Source of the DNA: JADKIH01 sp031385005
GTDB taxonomy: Bacteria; Bacteroidota; Bacteroidia; AKYH767-A; 2013-40CM-41-45
DNA: 64,000 nt
Direction: 5' to 3'
Assembly (NCBI GenBank): GCA_031385005.1
Contig: JANNBB010000011.1
Coordinates: 317,046-381,045 of the forward strand
The translations under genes and the position numbers were made by a program. How positions within the stretch are numbered: position 1 is the first letter of the stretch; every line of letters begins with the position of its first letter. A model generated the notes under the pieces. The model was not told the origin of the DNA. It saw nothing but the letters and a program-made list of their open reading frames with translations, and ran no database searches. Shown here one piece after another: positions 1-9,634 of this stretch.

Positions 1-116
1 ATTTTAATTTAGTAACGCAGTAGCATGATGCCAAAAGCCCCTCTTCAGAAATAGAAATTGATTCGAAGAACTGCATTAAAATCCGGCTAAACGGTAATTC
101 TGAAATTAATATTAAT

Positions 117-653
117 TTATTCTTTTTGTTCATTCGCTTCTTTCATAAAACCAATTTTCTTTCTTGGAGGATTTGGTGGCAGCATTAGTTGACGAATAGC
201 CTCAAAGATTCTATTAATTGCCTCATCATTTTTATCTAATCGACTTTCTAATTTTTTAAGTTGTATCGCAAGTTCCTTATTTGTTTCTAAGTATTTTCTC
301 ATCTGCACAAAAGCACGCATAATTGCAATGTTCACTTCTCTTGCCTGCTTGCTTTTTAAAATTCCGGATAACATTGCAACACCTTGTTCAGTAAAAGCCA
401 TGGGTGCATACCTTGTTCCGCCTCAACTTGAGGTCGCAAATTGCGACCTCAAGTTTTCAAATTCCACAACTGTCAGCACAAACATAAAATCATCCGGAAA
501 ATTTACGATGTTTCTTCTCACTGCTTCTTTAAAGTGTTTTGTTTCTACATTATAAAGTTGAGCCAAGTTAAAATCGAGAATTACTTTTTCACCACGGATA
601 AAATAGATCTGCTGCGCAATATTTTCTTCCTTTAAAAATTTCCTTTTTGACAT
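117..653 (-). pseudogene. ORF6N-domain DNA-binding protein gene, interrupted by an in-frame TGA
   Basis: Two open stretches lie in the same reading frame. The first (653 to 423) reads as the N-terminal part of an ORF6N domain, with QIYFIRGEKVILDFNLAQLY and VKRNI-like VRRNIVNFPDDFMF followed by NLRSQFATSS. The second (420 to 117) resumes with GGTRYAPMAFTEQGVAML and ends in a coiled-coil-like Lys/Glu-rich tail. Family members have Trp between SS and GG, so a TGG to TGA change at 423-425 explains the stop. TGA ends many intact genes in this window, so recoding as Trp is unlikely. I place the start at Met653 (MSKRKF); an upstream Met at 677 is also in frame. ORF6N proteins are found in phages, plasmids and genomic islands and are presumed DNA-binding. 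The gene lies just downstream of a restriction-modification remnant on the same strand. Confidence 0.8.
425..455. repeat. perfect 31-bp palindrome inside the ORF6N gene
   Basis: Bases 425-439 and 441-455 are exact reverse complements of 15 nt around a single A at 440. The palindrome covers the codons for LRSQFATSS, directly before the premature TGA. It could form a cruciform, or a hairpin in mRNA. Confidence 0.85.
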
Positions 654-767
654 ATAAAATACAATTAATATCTGCAAGTTCGGTATAATGTATCAATTTA
701 TATATCTACATAATATGGATAATAAATTAGAATTACCAAATCAGCTAAATCAATATACAGACGTTTT

Positions 768-1418
768 TTACTCAAACTTCACCTTCGGCAACCCCTCAAC
801 AATCTCCACCGTCTTAACACTTACATTAATAATACTCAGCAGCAAATCCAAAATATAGCTCGGCTTACCAACTTCCTTAGCCCAATCATTAGGATCATTG
901 GTAATGCCACTCTCTTTATGCGTAGTAACCTGATAACGTTCCATGATCCATTCGATAGCACTTTTTCCATTTACAACATACTCATACGCCTTCGCCGGAA
1001 TGTTCTCGATGGTAATCTTGCTGTTATAAAAAATAGTATCCTTCTGATCTTTCTTCGGGAAACGCATTTTCTCTACCGTGTAGAATCCCTTATCCGTGGC
1101 TGAGCCCGTCGAAGCCACTTTTACTCCTTTATATGGAGGGACAGTTTCGTAATTAATATGTAACCCTGCCAATTCTCTACCTGCTTTGCTGAACTTCCAG
1201 AAATCTTTTACATCTTCTATTAATGGTAAGCGTGGTAGCATTTTCTTTAAGTCGTTTGCAAACATTTCTCTGTATTCTTGGCTATCTAAAAAGCCGTAGA
1301 CGGAATAAGAAATATCTTCTTTGGTTACGTTTTTACCAAACTTAACTTTGGCCTGACCTAAAATAAAATTAGATTTGGCGTCGTTTCGGATGTACCTTCT
1401 TTTGTTTACAATTAAGTT
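768..1418 (-). pseudogene. C-terminal remnant of a type ISP / DEAD-helicase restriction-modification enzyme
   Basis: The frame is open from 1418 to 768, with the first Met only at 1265. The part before that Met still reads as protein (NDAKSNFILGQAKVKFG, then DISYSVYGFLDSQEY). The remainder matches, from memory of the family, the conserved C-terminal end of large single-chain helicase-methylase restriction enzymes: FANDLKKMLPRLPLIEDVKD, AGRELAGLHINYE, YNSKITIENIPAKAYEYVVN, SAIEWIMERYQV, GITNDPNDWA. The family's full proteins are around 1000-1600 residues, so roughly 85 percent is missing. Upstream of 1419 the frame is closed by TGA and nothing resembling helicase or methylase motifs follows before the aspartate kinase gene. 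A functional protein is unlikely. Confidence 0.75.
1096..1118. repeat. REP-like short hairpin within the restriction remnant
   Basis: GTGGCT (1096-1101) and AGCCAC (1113-1118) are inverted around an 11-nt GC-rich loop. On the minus strand it reads GTGGCTTCGACGGGCTCAG..., and encodes VASTGSAT. It resembles the TTCGAC..GCTCAG palindromes that I recall being scattered in Bacteroidota genomes, and its codons look like an in-frame insertion in the protein. Confidence 0.4.
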
Positions 1419-1723
1419 TCAGTTATCAAAAGTGCTGTATTTACAGGGATTAAAGCGTTCTTGACAAAATTTGTTTAAAACTTTCACTTGCAAATGTGAA
1501 ATTATCATCAGTTGTAAAAAGCTAAGTTATTTATAAAAAAGAAGGTTTCGAGTTTAAACTAAAGTCAACCTATAGGTCAAATAATTATTGAGAAATGTTT
1601 TTTTTTACTTCAATATTTGAGAATTTGTATTTAAATATAGGTATAATTTATTTCAAATTATTTAATTATGCCTATCAAAATCATTTTCTAAACAATAACT
1701 TTATTTTAGTTGACTAATTATTT
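1419..1723. other. AT-rich gene-free stretch
   Basis: Between the restriction remnant and the end of the aspartate kinase gene I see no ORF, RNA gene or convincing terminator. The stretch is very AT-rich with many short stops in all frames, and looks like decayed sequence at the edge of the accessory segment. Confidence 0.5.
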
Positions 1724-2989
1724 TTATTCCTTTATCACCACCTGAGCCGTCAGCCTGCTTCTTTGCTCGAGAATTACATTAGAAGTTTTTAGAATCTGTT
1801 CGATAGTAGACGGATAATAGTGTCTGACAGTAATCAGCTTCAATCCTTCGTTGTAAAGCACGTGAAAGTTTTTTGCCAGATCTTCACGGAGGGCAGGTGT
1901 CGTATGCGGGTCGTTATCGATGCATACTGAAAAACTTAATGCCGAATTTTGCATCAGGTTAATTTTGATATGGTGTTTGGCAAAAATTCCAAAAATTTTG
2001 CTCATGCTTTCTTCTGCTATGAAAGAAAAATCTTTTGATGAAATGGAAAAAAGTATCTGATTGAATTTGTATATAAAACAAGGAACTAATGGTTTTGTTC
2101 CTTTGAAGTTTCCGATGAGTGTTCCTTTTTCTGCCGGCATTTTAAATGAACATACTCTTAACGGAATGTTTTTATTTTCTATGGGTTTAATAGTCTTCGG
2201 GTGAATAACAGTTGCTCCATAGTAAGTAAGTTCGATTGCATCGTGGTAACTGACTTGCTCCAGTTTGATAGCTTCCTGAGAAAATTTCGGGTCTGCACTG
2301 AGTACTCCCGGAACATCTTTCCAGACAATCATTTCTTCTGCATTCAGGCAATAAGATAAAATGGCCGCTGTATAATCGGATCCTTCACGACCTAATGTTG
2401 TCGTGAAATTTTCTGAAGTACAGCCGATAAATCCTTGTGTAATGACAACAGAATTATTTTTAAGCAATGTAGGAATACGCATGTTGACTAACTTTTCTGT
2501 TAAGTCCCAATTGATATTCGCTTCTCTGTAAAAATTATCCGTTTGTAATACATCGCGAATATCCAACCAATGCCCTTTAATGCCATTTGCAATCAGGTAA
2601 GCATGAACAATGCGTGTAGAAATAATTTCACCTTGTGAAACAACCTGGTCATAAATAAAAGAATATCCTTTATCGGGCTCGTCTTCCAGTGTCCATTCTA
2701 TTTCAACGAATGAATTACCCACTTCTTCCCGCAAAGGATGGTCGGCAGCAAAACCTAAATCGTCAATAATCTTGAAATGAAAATCTTTGACAAGATTTAA
2801 CTGTTCTGCAATTTCATTGTTGTCACTGAAACGGGCATTGACTACTTTCTCCAGATTATTCGTAGTTTTTCCCATAGCCGAAATGACCACTACGATTTCT
2901 TCATTCTTTAATTTAGAAAGTATCTGAGCTACGTTTTTTACCGCTTCAGCGTCTTTAACAGAAGCACCCCCGAATTTTAATACCTTCAT
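1724..2989 (-). CDS. lysC: aspartate kinase (monofunctional)
   Basis: Phosphorylates L-aspartate with ATP, the first committed step to lysine, threonine, methionine and diaminopimelate. At 421 residues it has the length of monofunctional enzymes. The amino-kinase domain begins with the KFGGASV motif (residues 5-11) and contains VVISAMGKTTNNLEKV and the catalytic-region pattern GFIGCTSENFTTTLGREGSD near residues 205-225. Residues from about 300 on fit the tandem ACT-type regulatory region, so feedback control by an end-product amino acid is likely but the effector cannot be read from sequence. No homoserine dehydrogenase is fused to it. It is the first gene of a minus-strand group with a GNAT gene upstream. 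Bacteroidota often carry several aspartate kinases, so the symbol lysC is by function only. Confidence 0.92.
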   Translation of the reverse strand: MKVLKFGGASVKDAEAVKNVAQILSKLKNEEIVVVISAMGKTTNNLEKVVNARFSDNNEIAEQLNLVKDFHFKIIDDLGFAADHPLREEVGNSFVEIEWTLEDEPDKGYSFIYDQVVSQGEIISTRIVHAYLIANGIKGHWLDIRDVLQTDNFYREANINWDLTEKLVNMRIPTLLKNNSVVITQGFIGCTSENFTTTLGREGSDYTAAILSYCLNAEEMIVWKDVPGVLSADPKFSQEAIKLEQVSYHDAIELTYYGATVIHPKTIKPIENKNIPLRVCSFKMPAEKGTLIGNFKGTKPLVPCFIYKFNQILFSISSKDFSFIAEESMSKIFGIFAKHHIKINLMQNSALSFSVCIDNDPHTTPALREDLAKNFHVLYNEGLKLITVRHYYPSTIEQILKTSNVILEQRSRLTAQVVIKE

Positions 2990-3060
2990 TTTATTTTATA
3001 TGCTAGAGAGAATTAATTTTTTGTTTGATTATTAATGTGGCTTTTATAAGCTGAAATAAT

Positions 3061-3546
3061 TTACACGACGGGCTGAGAGTTAATTTGTGATTCTTTGAGT
3101 TTGCAATCCAGCCACTCCGCTTCTATAGTTGCTCCATACTGCTCGTAAAATTTGATTGCAGGTTCATTCCAGTCCAATACCTGCCAATGCATTTGTTTGG
3201 CATTGATTTTTTTTGCCTCCAGAATAATGGTATCTAAAAGTTTTTTACCGATTCCCTTCCCTCTGTGTTTCTCCGTAACGATGAGATCATCCAGATAAAT
3301 TCCTTTTCCTTTCCAAGTAGAGTATTTTATAAAGTACAATGCAAGTCCGGCAATTTCATTTTCAATTTCTGCGACATAAAATTCGAAAGCAGGCCTTTCT
3401 CCAAAACCATCGATTTCCATGTCTTCAACTGTATTGGTAACTTCATCCGGGGCTTTTTCAAAAAGTGCGAGTTCGCGAATGAGTGCTAATACAGCCGGTA
3501 AATCACTTTTTTCTCCTTTGCGGATGCGTATAGATGAAGATTGCAT
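3061..3546 (-). CDS. GNAT family N-acetyltransferase (SSAT / thialysine acetyltransferase-like)
   Basis: A 161-residue single-domain GNAT protein. The N-terminal IRIRKGEKSDLPAVLALIRE and FEKAPDEV, the central YFIKYSTWKGKGIYLDDLIV and the acetyl-CoA loop RGKGIGKKLL (about residues 94-103) match the spermidine/spermine and thialysine N-acetyltransferase subgroup. The predicted reaction is acetylation of a polyamine or lysine-like amine using acetyl-CoA in the cytoplasm; the exact substrate is not deducible. It lies between aspartate kinase and serA, all on the minus strand, with gaps of about 70 and 64 bp. Confidence 0.85.
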   Translation of the reverse strand: MQSSSIRIRKGEKSDLPAVLALIRELALFEKAPDEVTNTVEDMEIDGFGERPAFEFYVAEIENEIAGLALYFIKYSTWKGKGIYLDDLIVTEKHRGKGIGKKLLDTIILEAKKINAKQMHWQVLDWNEPAIKFYEQYGATIEAEWLDCKLKESQINSQPVV

Positions 3547-3610
3547 GTTCGGTTAAGTTAATTCGAAATAGGTTAATTTTATTCAAGATATTGAATGAAA
3601 CTAATTTAGT

Positions 3611-4843
3611 TTAGTAAAGATTTCTCACGCGGATAGTGTTCTTTACTTTTTTCAATTCTTCCAATACAGATGAAGAAGTGTTTTTATCAATATCAAGTAC
3701 AACATAACCAATTTGCGGATTGGTCTTTAGATACTGACCGAGAATGTTCACATTCATTTGCGAAAGTAATCCGTTAATTTCACTCAATACTCCGGGAACA
3801 TTTTTGTGAATGTGTAATAAGCGATGCGTATCCTGTTGTACGGGCAGACTCAAAGCAGGAACGGAAAGCGAACCTGTACTCGAGCCCGTTTCCAGGAAAC
3901 TGATGAGTTTTGTTGCAACATCCATTCCGATGTTCTCCTGTGCTTCTTGTGTCGATCCGCCGATGTGTGGCGTAAGGATAACATTGGGAAGACCTTGAAT
4001 GGGAGCTGTAAATATTTCTTTATTGCTTTCCGGTTCTTCCGGAAAAACATCGACGGCAAAACCGTGCAGGTGTTTTTCTTCAATCGATAATTTTATGGCA
4101 TTCAAATCGACTACATCACCTCTACTATAATTGATCAGGAAGGCGCCCTTTTTCATTTTCTTCAAACAAGTACCGTTGATTAAATTTTTAGTAGTGGCAT
4201 GTCCGGGTACGTGAATAGTAACAACATCGGAAGAAGCAAGTAAGTCATCGAGTGTTTTAACCTGATTGGCATTTCCCAATGTAAGTTTAGGTTCGATGTC
4301 GTAAAAAATAACCTTCATTCCCATGTTTTCAGCTAGTACAGAAACCTGAGACCCGATATGTCCATAGCCGATTATTCCTAATGTCTTACCGCGTATTTCA
4401 TAACTGTCGGTGCTGTCTTTCATCCAAATTCCTTTATGTGCGGCATCATTTTTTTCTATAACACGGCGCATAAGGTTAATACAATGTGCAATGACAAGTT
4501 CGGCAACAGATCGTGTGTTCGAGAAAGGCGAATTGAAAACAGCAATTCCATTTTCAATGGCGGCATTCATATCGACCTGATTGGTGCCAATACAAAATGC
4601 CCCAATACCGATGAGTTTGTGAGCAGCATTTAATACTTTTTCTGTCAACTGAGTTTTGGAACGAATGCCTAAGAGATGAACGTCCTGAATTTTTTCAAGT
4701 AATTCACTCTCACTCATGGCCGATTTTAGTAATTCGATTTCACCATAACCACTATCTTTAAAAAGCCGGATTGCAGAAGGATGGATACCCTCCAACATCA
4801 ATAATCTGATTTTTTCTTTCGGAAAAGACGTCGTTTTTTGCAT
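3611..4843 (-). CDS. serA: D-3-phosphoglycerate dehydrogenase
   Basis: Oxidises 3-phosphoglycerate to 3-phosphohydroxypyruvate with NAD, the first step of serine synthesis. It is collinear with the short E. coli-type SerA (about 410 residues): LLMLEGIHPSA at the start, IGAFCIGTNQVD, FNSPFSNTRSVAELV, the Rossmann motif GIIGYGHIGSQ, the catalytic-Arg region NYSRGDVVD and the catalytic-His segment LTPHIGGSTQEAQENIG. A C-terminal ACT domain (LHIHKNVPGVLSEINGLL) suggests serine feedback inhibition. I start at Met4843 (MQKTTSF), because the longer frame to 4870 adds nine residues with no counterpart. The C-terminal ...IRVRNLY ends like the E. coli protein. Confidence 0.95.
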   Translation of the reverse strand: MQKTTSFPKEKIRLLMLEGIHPSAIRLFKDSGYGEIELLKSAMSESELLEKIQDVHLLGIRSKTQLTEKVLNAAHKLIGIGAFCIGTNQVDMNAAIENGIAVFNSPFSNTRSVAELVIAHCINLMRRVIEKNDAAHKGIWMKDSTDSYEIRGKTLGIIGYGHIGSQVSVLAENMGMKVIFYDIEPKLTLGNANQVKTLDDLLASSDVVTIHVPGHATTKNLINGTCLKKMKKGAFLINYSRGDVVDLNAIKLSIEEKHLHGFAVDVFPEEPESNKEIFTAPIQGLPNVILTPHIGGSTQEAQENIGMDVATKLISFLETGSSTGSLSVPALSLPVQQDTHRLLHIHKNVPGVLSEINGLLSQMNVNILGQYLKTNPQIGYVVLDIDKNTSSSVLEELKKVKNTIRVRNLY

Positions 4844-5026
4844 GTATAGTTTCTTGTGGCGAATATACAAATGTTAGTCGGGAGTGAAAGAGTGGCGCTG
4901 GTTTATTGGTCTTTTTCAAATCGGCAACAGAAACGATGACATTAATTTGATAGTCAGTTTCTTTGCCAAAAGGCAATAAAAGTCTCGATATTTCTTTAAA
5001 TTTAGTGAATTTAGAGCCAATACATA

Positions 5027-5057
5027 TTGGCTAATCGGCGAATTAACTTTAGCTTTG
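5027..5057 (+). promoter_or_regulatory. Bacteroidota-type promoter for fbp
   Basis: A -33 TTG (5027-5029) is followed after 20 bp by TAGCTTTG (5050-5057), an exact match to the TAnnTTTG -7 consensus of Bacteroidota sigma-70. Transcription would begin near 5063, about 10 nt ahead of the fbp ATG at 5074, so the leader would be very short. Confidence 0.65.
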
Positions 5058-5073
5058 CAAGAAACCAGTAGAC

Positions 5074-6093
5074 ATGAACAAAGTAGTAACACTCGGACAG
5101 TTTATCATTGAGCGTCAGTCGGATTTTCCTTATGCAAAAGGTGAATTATCGCGTCTATTAAGAGACATCGGTATTGCCGCGAAAATTGTAAACCGTGAAG
5201 TAAATAAGGCCGGACTTGCCGATATTTTGGGTGAATACGGAACGATTAATATTCAAGGGGAGAGTGTAAAAAAACTGGATGTCTTCGCGAACGAACAATT
5301 CATTGCTGCATTAAGCGCCGGTGGCGAAACCTGTGCAGTTGCATCAGAGGAAAACGATGGACTGGTTCAAATTGATTCTGCCGTTTCAAAAAACGCAAAA
5401 TATGTTGTTTGTGTCGATCCGCTGGATGGTTCATCAAACATCGATGTGAATGTAGCTATCGGAACAATTTTTTCCATTTACCGCCGAATTACTTTCAGCG
5501 GAGAAGTCGATGAATCCGATTACCTTCAAAGAGGTACCGAACAGGTTGCCGCAGGATATGTCATTTACGGATCTTCTACAATGATGGTTTATACAACAGG
5601 AAAAGGCGTGAATGGTTTTACGCTGGATCCGAGTATTGGAGAATTTTGTCTCTCGCATACGGATATGGTTTGTCCTCCTCAAGGGAAAATTTATTCGATC
5701 AACGAAGGAAATTATGTTCACTTTCCGGATGGCGTAAAGCAATACATTAAATATTGTCAGGTTGAAGAAGCTAAAACAAACAGACCCTATTCTTCACGAT
5801 ATATTGGTTCATTGGTTGCTGACTTCCATCGGAATCTATTAAAGGGAGGAATCTTCATTTACCCTTCTACGTTGAAATCGCCCAACGGTAAACTCCGCTT
5901 GTTATATGAATGTAATCCACTTGCCTTTATCATCGAGCAGTCGGGCGGAAAAGCATCTAACGGTTTTGAACGCATCTTGAACGTACAGCCAACCGCTTTG
6001 CATCAGCGCACCCCGCTTTTTATTGGATCTACAGATATGGTAACAATGGCGGAGGATCTCATGTTGAAATATTCGCAGGTTGAAGCGAAATAA
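5074..6093 (+). CDS. fbp: fructose-1,6-bisphosphatase class I
   Basis: Hydrolyses fructose 1,6-bisphosphate to fructose 6-phosphate in gluconeogenesis. The 339-residue protein carries the metal-binding motif DPLDGSSNIDVNVAIGTIFS (about residues 113-132), the N-terminal FANEQFIAAL, SEENDG, and the substrate-loop SRYIGSLVADFHRNLLKGGI and CNPLAFIIEQSGGKAS segments of class I enzymes. It is oriented divergently from serA, which takes 3-phosphoglycerate out of the same pathway, with about 230 bp between the two starts. It is followed at 154 bp by mfd on the same strand. Confidence 0.96.
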   Translation: MNKVVTLGQFIIERQSDFPYAKGELSRLLRDIGIAAKIVNREVNKAGLADILGEYGTINIQGESVKKLDVFANEQFIAALSAGGETCAVASEENDGLVQIDSAVSKNAKYVVCVDPLDGSSNIDVNVAIGTIFSIYRRITFSGEVDESDYLQRGTEQVAAGYVIYGSSTMMVYTTGKGVNGFTLDPSIGEFCLSHTDMVCPPQGKIYSINEGNYVHFPDGVKQYIKYCQVEEAKTNRPYSSRYIGSLVADFHRNLLKGGIFIYPSTLKSPNGKLRLLYECNPLAFIIEQSGGKASNGFERILNVQPTALHQRTPLFIGSTDMVTMAEDLMLKYSQVEAK

Positions 6094-6247
6094 ATACAGT
6101 TGTGCGAAAATAATTAGTGAAAAAATAATTGCCTAAAAGAAAATCTTTTAAAAATTCATTTTTTGTTTTCTTTCGGTTATTCGGTTTTGGCATTTGACTG
6201 ACCACCGGTTAACAACCAATAACTAAAAATTATCAGAAATTATTTAG

Positions 6248-9200
6248 ATGGATCGTCAACAGTTAATTGAATTTTATACTTCGCGTCCGTCAGTAAAAAA
6301 GATTTCAGCACGACTTAACGATTCTTCAAACAACGACAGGATTCATCTGAAAGGACTCATTGGTTCTTCAAAAGGAATTCTAATGGCCGCTTTATCTTCG
6401 CTGACGAATCATTCCCACATTGTTGTTTTACCTGATAACGAAGAAGCCGCTTATTTTCTAAACGATCTTGAAAATATTTTTTTCGACAATCAGGTACTTT
6501 TTTTTCCTTCATCCAATAAAAGATCTTTTCAGTCAGACGATCCTGACAATTCAAATATTCTAATGCGTGCCGAAGTACTGAGCCGATTAAACAGAAACAG
6601 TAAAACAATTGTTGTTACTTATCCGGAAGCCATCGCCGAAAAGGTAGTGACAAGGAAAAACCTGGAGCTGAATTCAATTGCTATGCGTGTTGGAGAAGAT
6701 ATTTCAATAGGATTCATCAATGAATTTCTCTTGCATCATGATTTCGAATACGTAGATTTTGTGCAACAAGCAGGCGAATTTTCCATTCGTGGAGGAATTG
6801 TCGATATTTATTCATTCGCCAACGAACTTCCTTACAGGATTGAGTTTTTTGGGGATACTGTAGAAAGTATCCGGAGCTTCGATCCATCTACTCAATTATC
6901 GGTGCAACCGATGAATCATGTAGCTATCATGCCGAATGTGCAGAAAAAACTGATGGAAGAGGAGCGTTCTTCTTTTTTCGAATTCATTCCGGCGCAAACA
7001 ACCATTTGGTTTAATGATCTCACTACCAATTTGGACTTTCTGAATCTGAATCTAATCGATGAATCGACAGGTAAGCTTAAAGAAATTTTCCAAAATCATT
7101 ACGATACTCCGGATGAGTTTTTGGAGAACCTGCAAAAGAAAACAATTATTGAATTCGGTAATAAATGTTATTTCAAGAGCGACTTACAGGAGGTTTTTTC
7201 CATTTCGCCACAGCCGTCTTTTAACAAGAATTTTTCTTTATTGATTTCAAACCTGCAGAAAAATCAACAGGAAAAAATTAAGAACATAATTTTCGCAGAC
7301 TCTGCCAAACAGATCGAGCGTATTTATGCCATCTTCGAAGACCTCGAAAAAAAGCATGCCATTGAGAACAAGGTTGAATTTACTTCCCTTTTGTTGTCCT
7401 TGCATGAAGGATTTATTGATAACGACCTGAAGCTTGCTTGTTACACCGATCATCAGATTTTTGACCGTTATCACCGGTTTCGACTGAAGAAAAAACATTC
7501 TCGTAACGATGCATTAACGATAAAGGAACTGTCGTCTCTAAAGCCCGGAGATTATGTAACGCATATCGATCATGGTGTTGGAAGGTTTGCCGGACTGGAA
7601 GCCATTGTGGTGAACGGCAAGCCACAGGAAGCTGTTCGGTTAATTTATAAGGATAATGACATTTTATATGTCAGCATACATTCGCTTCATCGTATTGCTA
7701 AATATTCGGGTAAGGAAGGAACCATTCCTTCATTGCATAAACTTGGTTCGGGAGCATGGGCTACGCTAAAACAAAAAACAAAAAAACGTGTTAAGGATAT
7801 TGCCAAAGAACTCATCGGATTATATGCGAAGAGAAAAGCAGCTCAAGGATTTGCTTTTAGTCCTGATTCTTATCTCCAAAACGAATTAGAGGCAAGCTTT
7901 ATTTATGAAGATACTCCGGATCAGGTAAAGGCAACACGTGATGTGAAAAAGGATATGGAAAAAGCCTATCCGATGGACAGACTCATTTGCGGCGATGTAG
8001 GTTTTGGAAAAACAGAAATTGCCGTTCGTGCGGCCTTCAAAGCGGTGGCGGATAGCAAGCAGGTTGCTATTTTGGTTCCAACAACTATTCTTGCTCTGCA
8101 GCACTACAATACTTTTCGCGATCGCTTAAAAGATTTTCCTTGTAAAGTCGATTATATCAACCGCTTTAAATCTGCTGCGAAACAGAAGGAAACCCTTCAG
8201 TCATTGGCAGAAGGTAAAATCGATATTATAATCGGCACCCATAGATTACTTGGAAAAGATGTTAAGTTCAAAGATCTTGGGTTAATGACCATCGATGAAG
8301 AACAAAAATTTGGTGTTGCTGCCAAGGAAAAACTGAAAGCATTAAGAGTAAATGTCGACACACTTACACTTACAGCAACGCCTATTCCACGAACTTTACA
8401 ATTTTCTTTAATGGGAGCTCGTGATTTAAGCATCATAAATACGCCTCCGCCAAATCGTTATCCTGTCACCACAGAGCTGCAAGTTTTCAACGAAAAAATG
8501 ATTCGCGATGCAATAAATTATGAATTGGCAAGGGGCGGACAAGTTTTCTTTGTTCATAATCGGGTGCAGGATATTCACGATATGTCAGCACTAATCCATA
8601 GACTTTGTCCGCAGGCGACTATTGCAGTTGCTCACGGCCAAATGGATGGAGATAAACTGGAAGAAACACTGATGACATTTATAGAAGGTCAGTCTGACGT
8701 GCTAGTGTCAACTACCATAATAGAATCGGGTATCGATATTCCAAATGCAAATACCATCATCATAAATCAGGCACAGAATTTTGGATTAAGTGATTTACAT
8801 CAAATGCGCGGCAGAGTAGGGCGGTCTAACAAGAAAGCATTTTGTTATTTATTAGCACCGCCAATAACGGTGTTGACCAATGAGGCCAAACAAAGACTTA
8901 AAGCGATTGAAGAGTTTTCAGATCTCGGTTCCGGTTTCAATGTGGCCATGCGTGATTTGGATATTCGTGGTGCGGGAAATTTATTGGGTGGTGAGCAAAG
9001 CGGATTTATTTCTGAGATTGGATTTGAGATGTATCATAAGATTTTAGATGAAGCCATTCTTGAATTGAAGGAAACAGAATTTGCCGATCTCTTTGTTCAG
9101 GAAAAAGAGGAAAGAAAATTTGTTTCGGATTGTCAGATTGATACTGACATGGAAATTCTCATGCCGTCAGATTATGTGAATAGTGTTTCGGAGCGATTAC

Positions 9201-9571
9201 TTTTATACAAAGAACTGGACAGTTTGCAAACGGAAGAAAAACTTGTTGAATTTGAAAATAAATTGCGCGATCGTTTCGGAAATCTACCTCGTCCTGCCAG
9301 GGAATTACTGGCAACCATTCGCCTGAGATGGCTGGCGGAGAAATTGGGCTTTGAAAAAATTCTGATGAAGAATAACCGGCTTATCGGGTATTTTGTAAGC
9401 AATCCGAATTCATTGTTTTATCAAACAGAAGTATTTTCCCGAATCCTAAAGTATGTTCAGAAGAATACCCAGAAGTGCCGCTTGAAAGAAGATAAATCGA
9501 AATTATCACTAACGATTAAAGATATCGAATCCGTTGAAGATGCCAATGCAGCTTTGTTGGAAATTCTCTGA
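6248..9571 (+). CDS. mfd: transcription-repair coupling factor
   Basis: ATP-driven translocase that removes stalled RNA polymerase at lesions and recruits UvrA. The 1107 residues show the whole family order: a UvrB-like N-terminal region (residues 1-350, including QAGEFSIRGGIVDIYSFANE), the CarD-like RNA-polymerase interaction domain starting near residue 431 (PGDYVTHIDHGVGRFAGLE), a RecG-like helicase core with Walker A GDVGFGKTE near 580, DEEQKFG near 682, TATPIPRTL, and motif V/VI regions STTIIESGIDIPNANTIII and QMRGRVGRS, then the C-terminal TRCF domain. No truncation is seen. Confidence 0.97.
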   Translation: MDRQQLIEFYTSRPSVKKISARLNDSSNNDRIHLKGLIGSSKGILMAALSSLTNHSHIVVLPDNEEAAYFLNDLENIFFDNQVLFFPSSNKRSFQSDDPDNSNILMRAEVLSRLNRNSKTIVVTYPEAIAEKVVTRKNLELNSIAMRVGEDISIGFINEFLLHHDFEYVDFVQQAGEFSIRGGIVDIYSFANELPYRIEFFGDTVESIRSFDPSTQLSVQPMNHVAIMPNVQKKLMEEERSSFFEFIPAQTTIWFNDLTTNLDFLNLNLIDESTGKLKEIFQNHYDTPDEFLENLQKKTIIEFGNKCYFKSDLQEVFSISPQPSFNKNFSLLISNLQKNQQEKIKNIIFADSAKQIERIYAIFEDLEKKHAIENKVEFTSLLLSLHEGFIDNDLKLACYTDHQIFDRYHRFRLKKKHSRNDALTIKELSSLKPGDYVTHIDHGVGRFAGLEAIVVNGKPQEAVRLIYKDNDILYVSIHSLHRIAKYSGKEGTIPSLHKLGSGAWATLKQKTKKRVKDIAKELIGLYAKRKAAQGFAFSPDSYLQNELEASFIYEDTPDQVKATRDVKKDMEKAYPMDRLICGDVGFGKTEIAVRAAFKAVADSKQVAILVPTTILALQHYNTFRDRLKDFPCKVDYINRFKSAAKQKETLQSLAEGKIDIIIGTHRLLGKDVKFKDLGLMTIDEEQKFGVAAKEKLKALRVNVDTLTLTATPIPRTLQFSLMGARDLSIINTPPPNRYPVTTELQVFNEKMIRDAINYELARGGQVFFVHNRVQDIHDMSALIHRLCPQATIAVAHGQMDGDKLEETLMTFIEGQSDVLVSTTIIESGIDIPNANTIIINQAQNFGLSDLHQMRGRVGRSNKKAFCYLLAPPITVLTNEAKQRLKAIEEFSDLGSGFNVAMRDLDIRGAGNLLGGEQSGFISEIGFEMYHKILDEAILELKETEFADLFVQEKEERKFVSDCQIDTDMEILMPSDYVNSVSERLLLYKELDSLQTEEKLVEFENKLRDRFGNLPRPARELLATIRLRWLAEKLGFEKILMKNNRLIGYFVSNPNSLFYQTEVFSRILKYVQKNTQKCRLKEDKSKLSLTIKDIESVEDANAALLEIL

Positions 9572-9634
9572 CGCAGTAAATTTATTTCGATTAATTTTGG
9601 TAGTTGATTTTTTTGAAAAGATTTTACTGAAAAA

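Noticed and set aside
423..425. TGA read as Trp (alternative genetic code) in the ORF6N gene
   Set aside because: TGA is the true stop of mfd, mrdA, rodA, ssb and others here, and RF2 (which reads TGA) is encoded.
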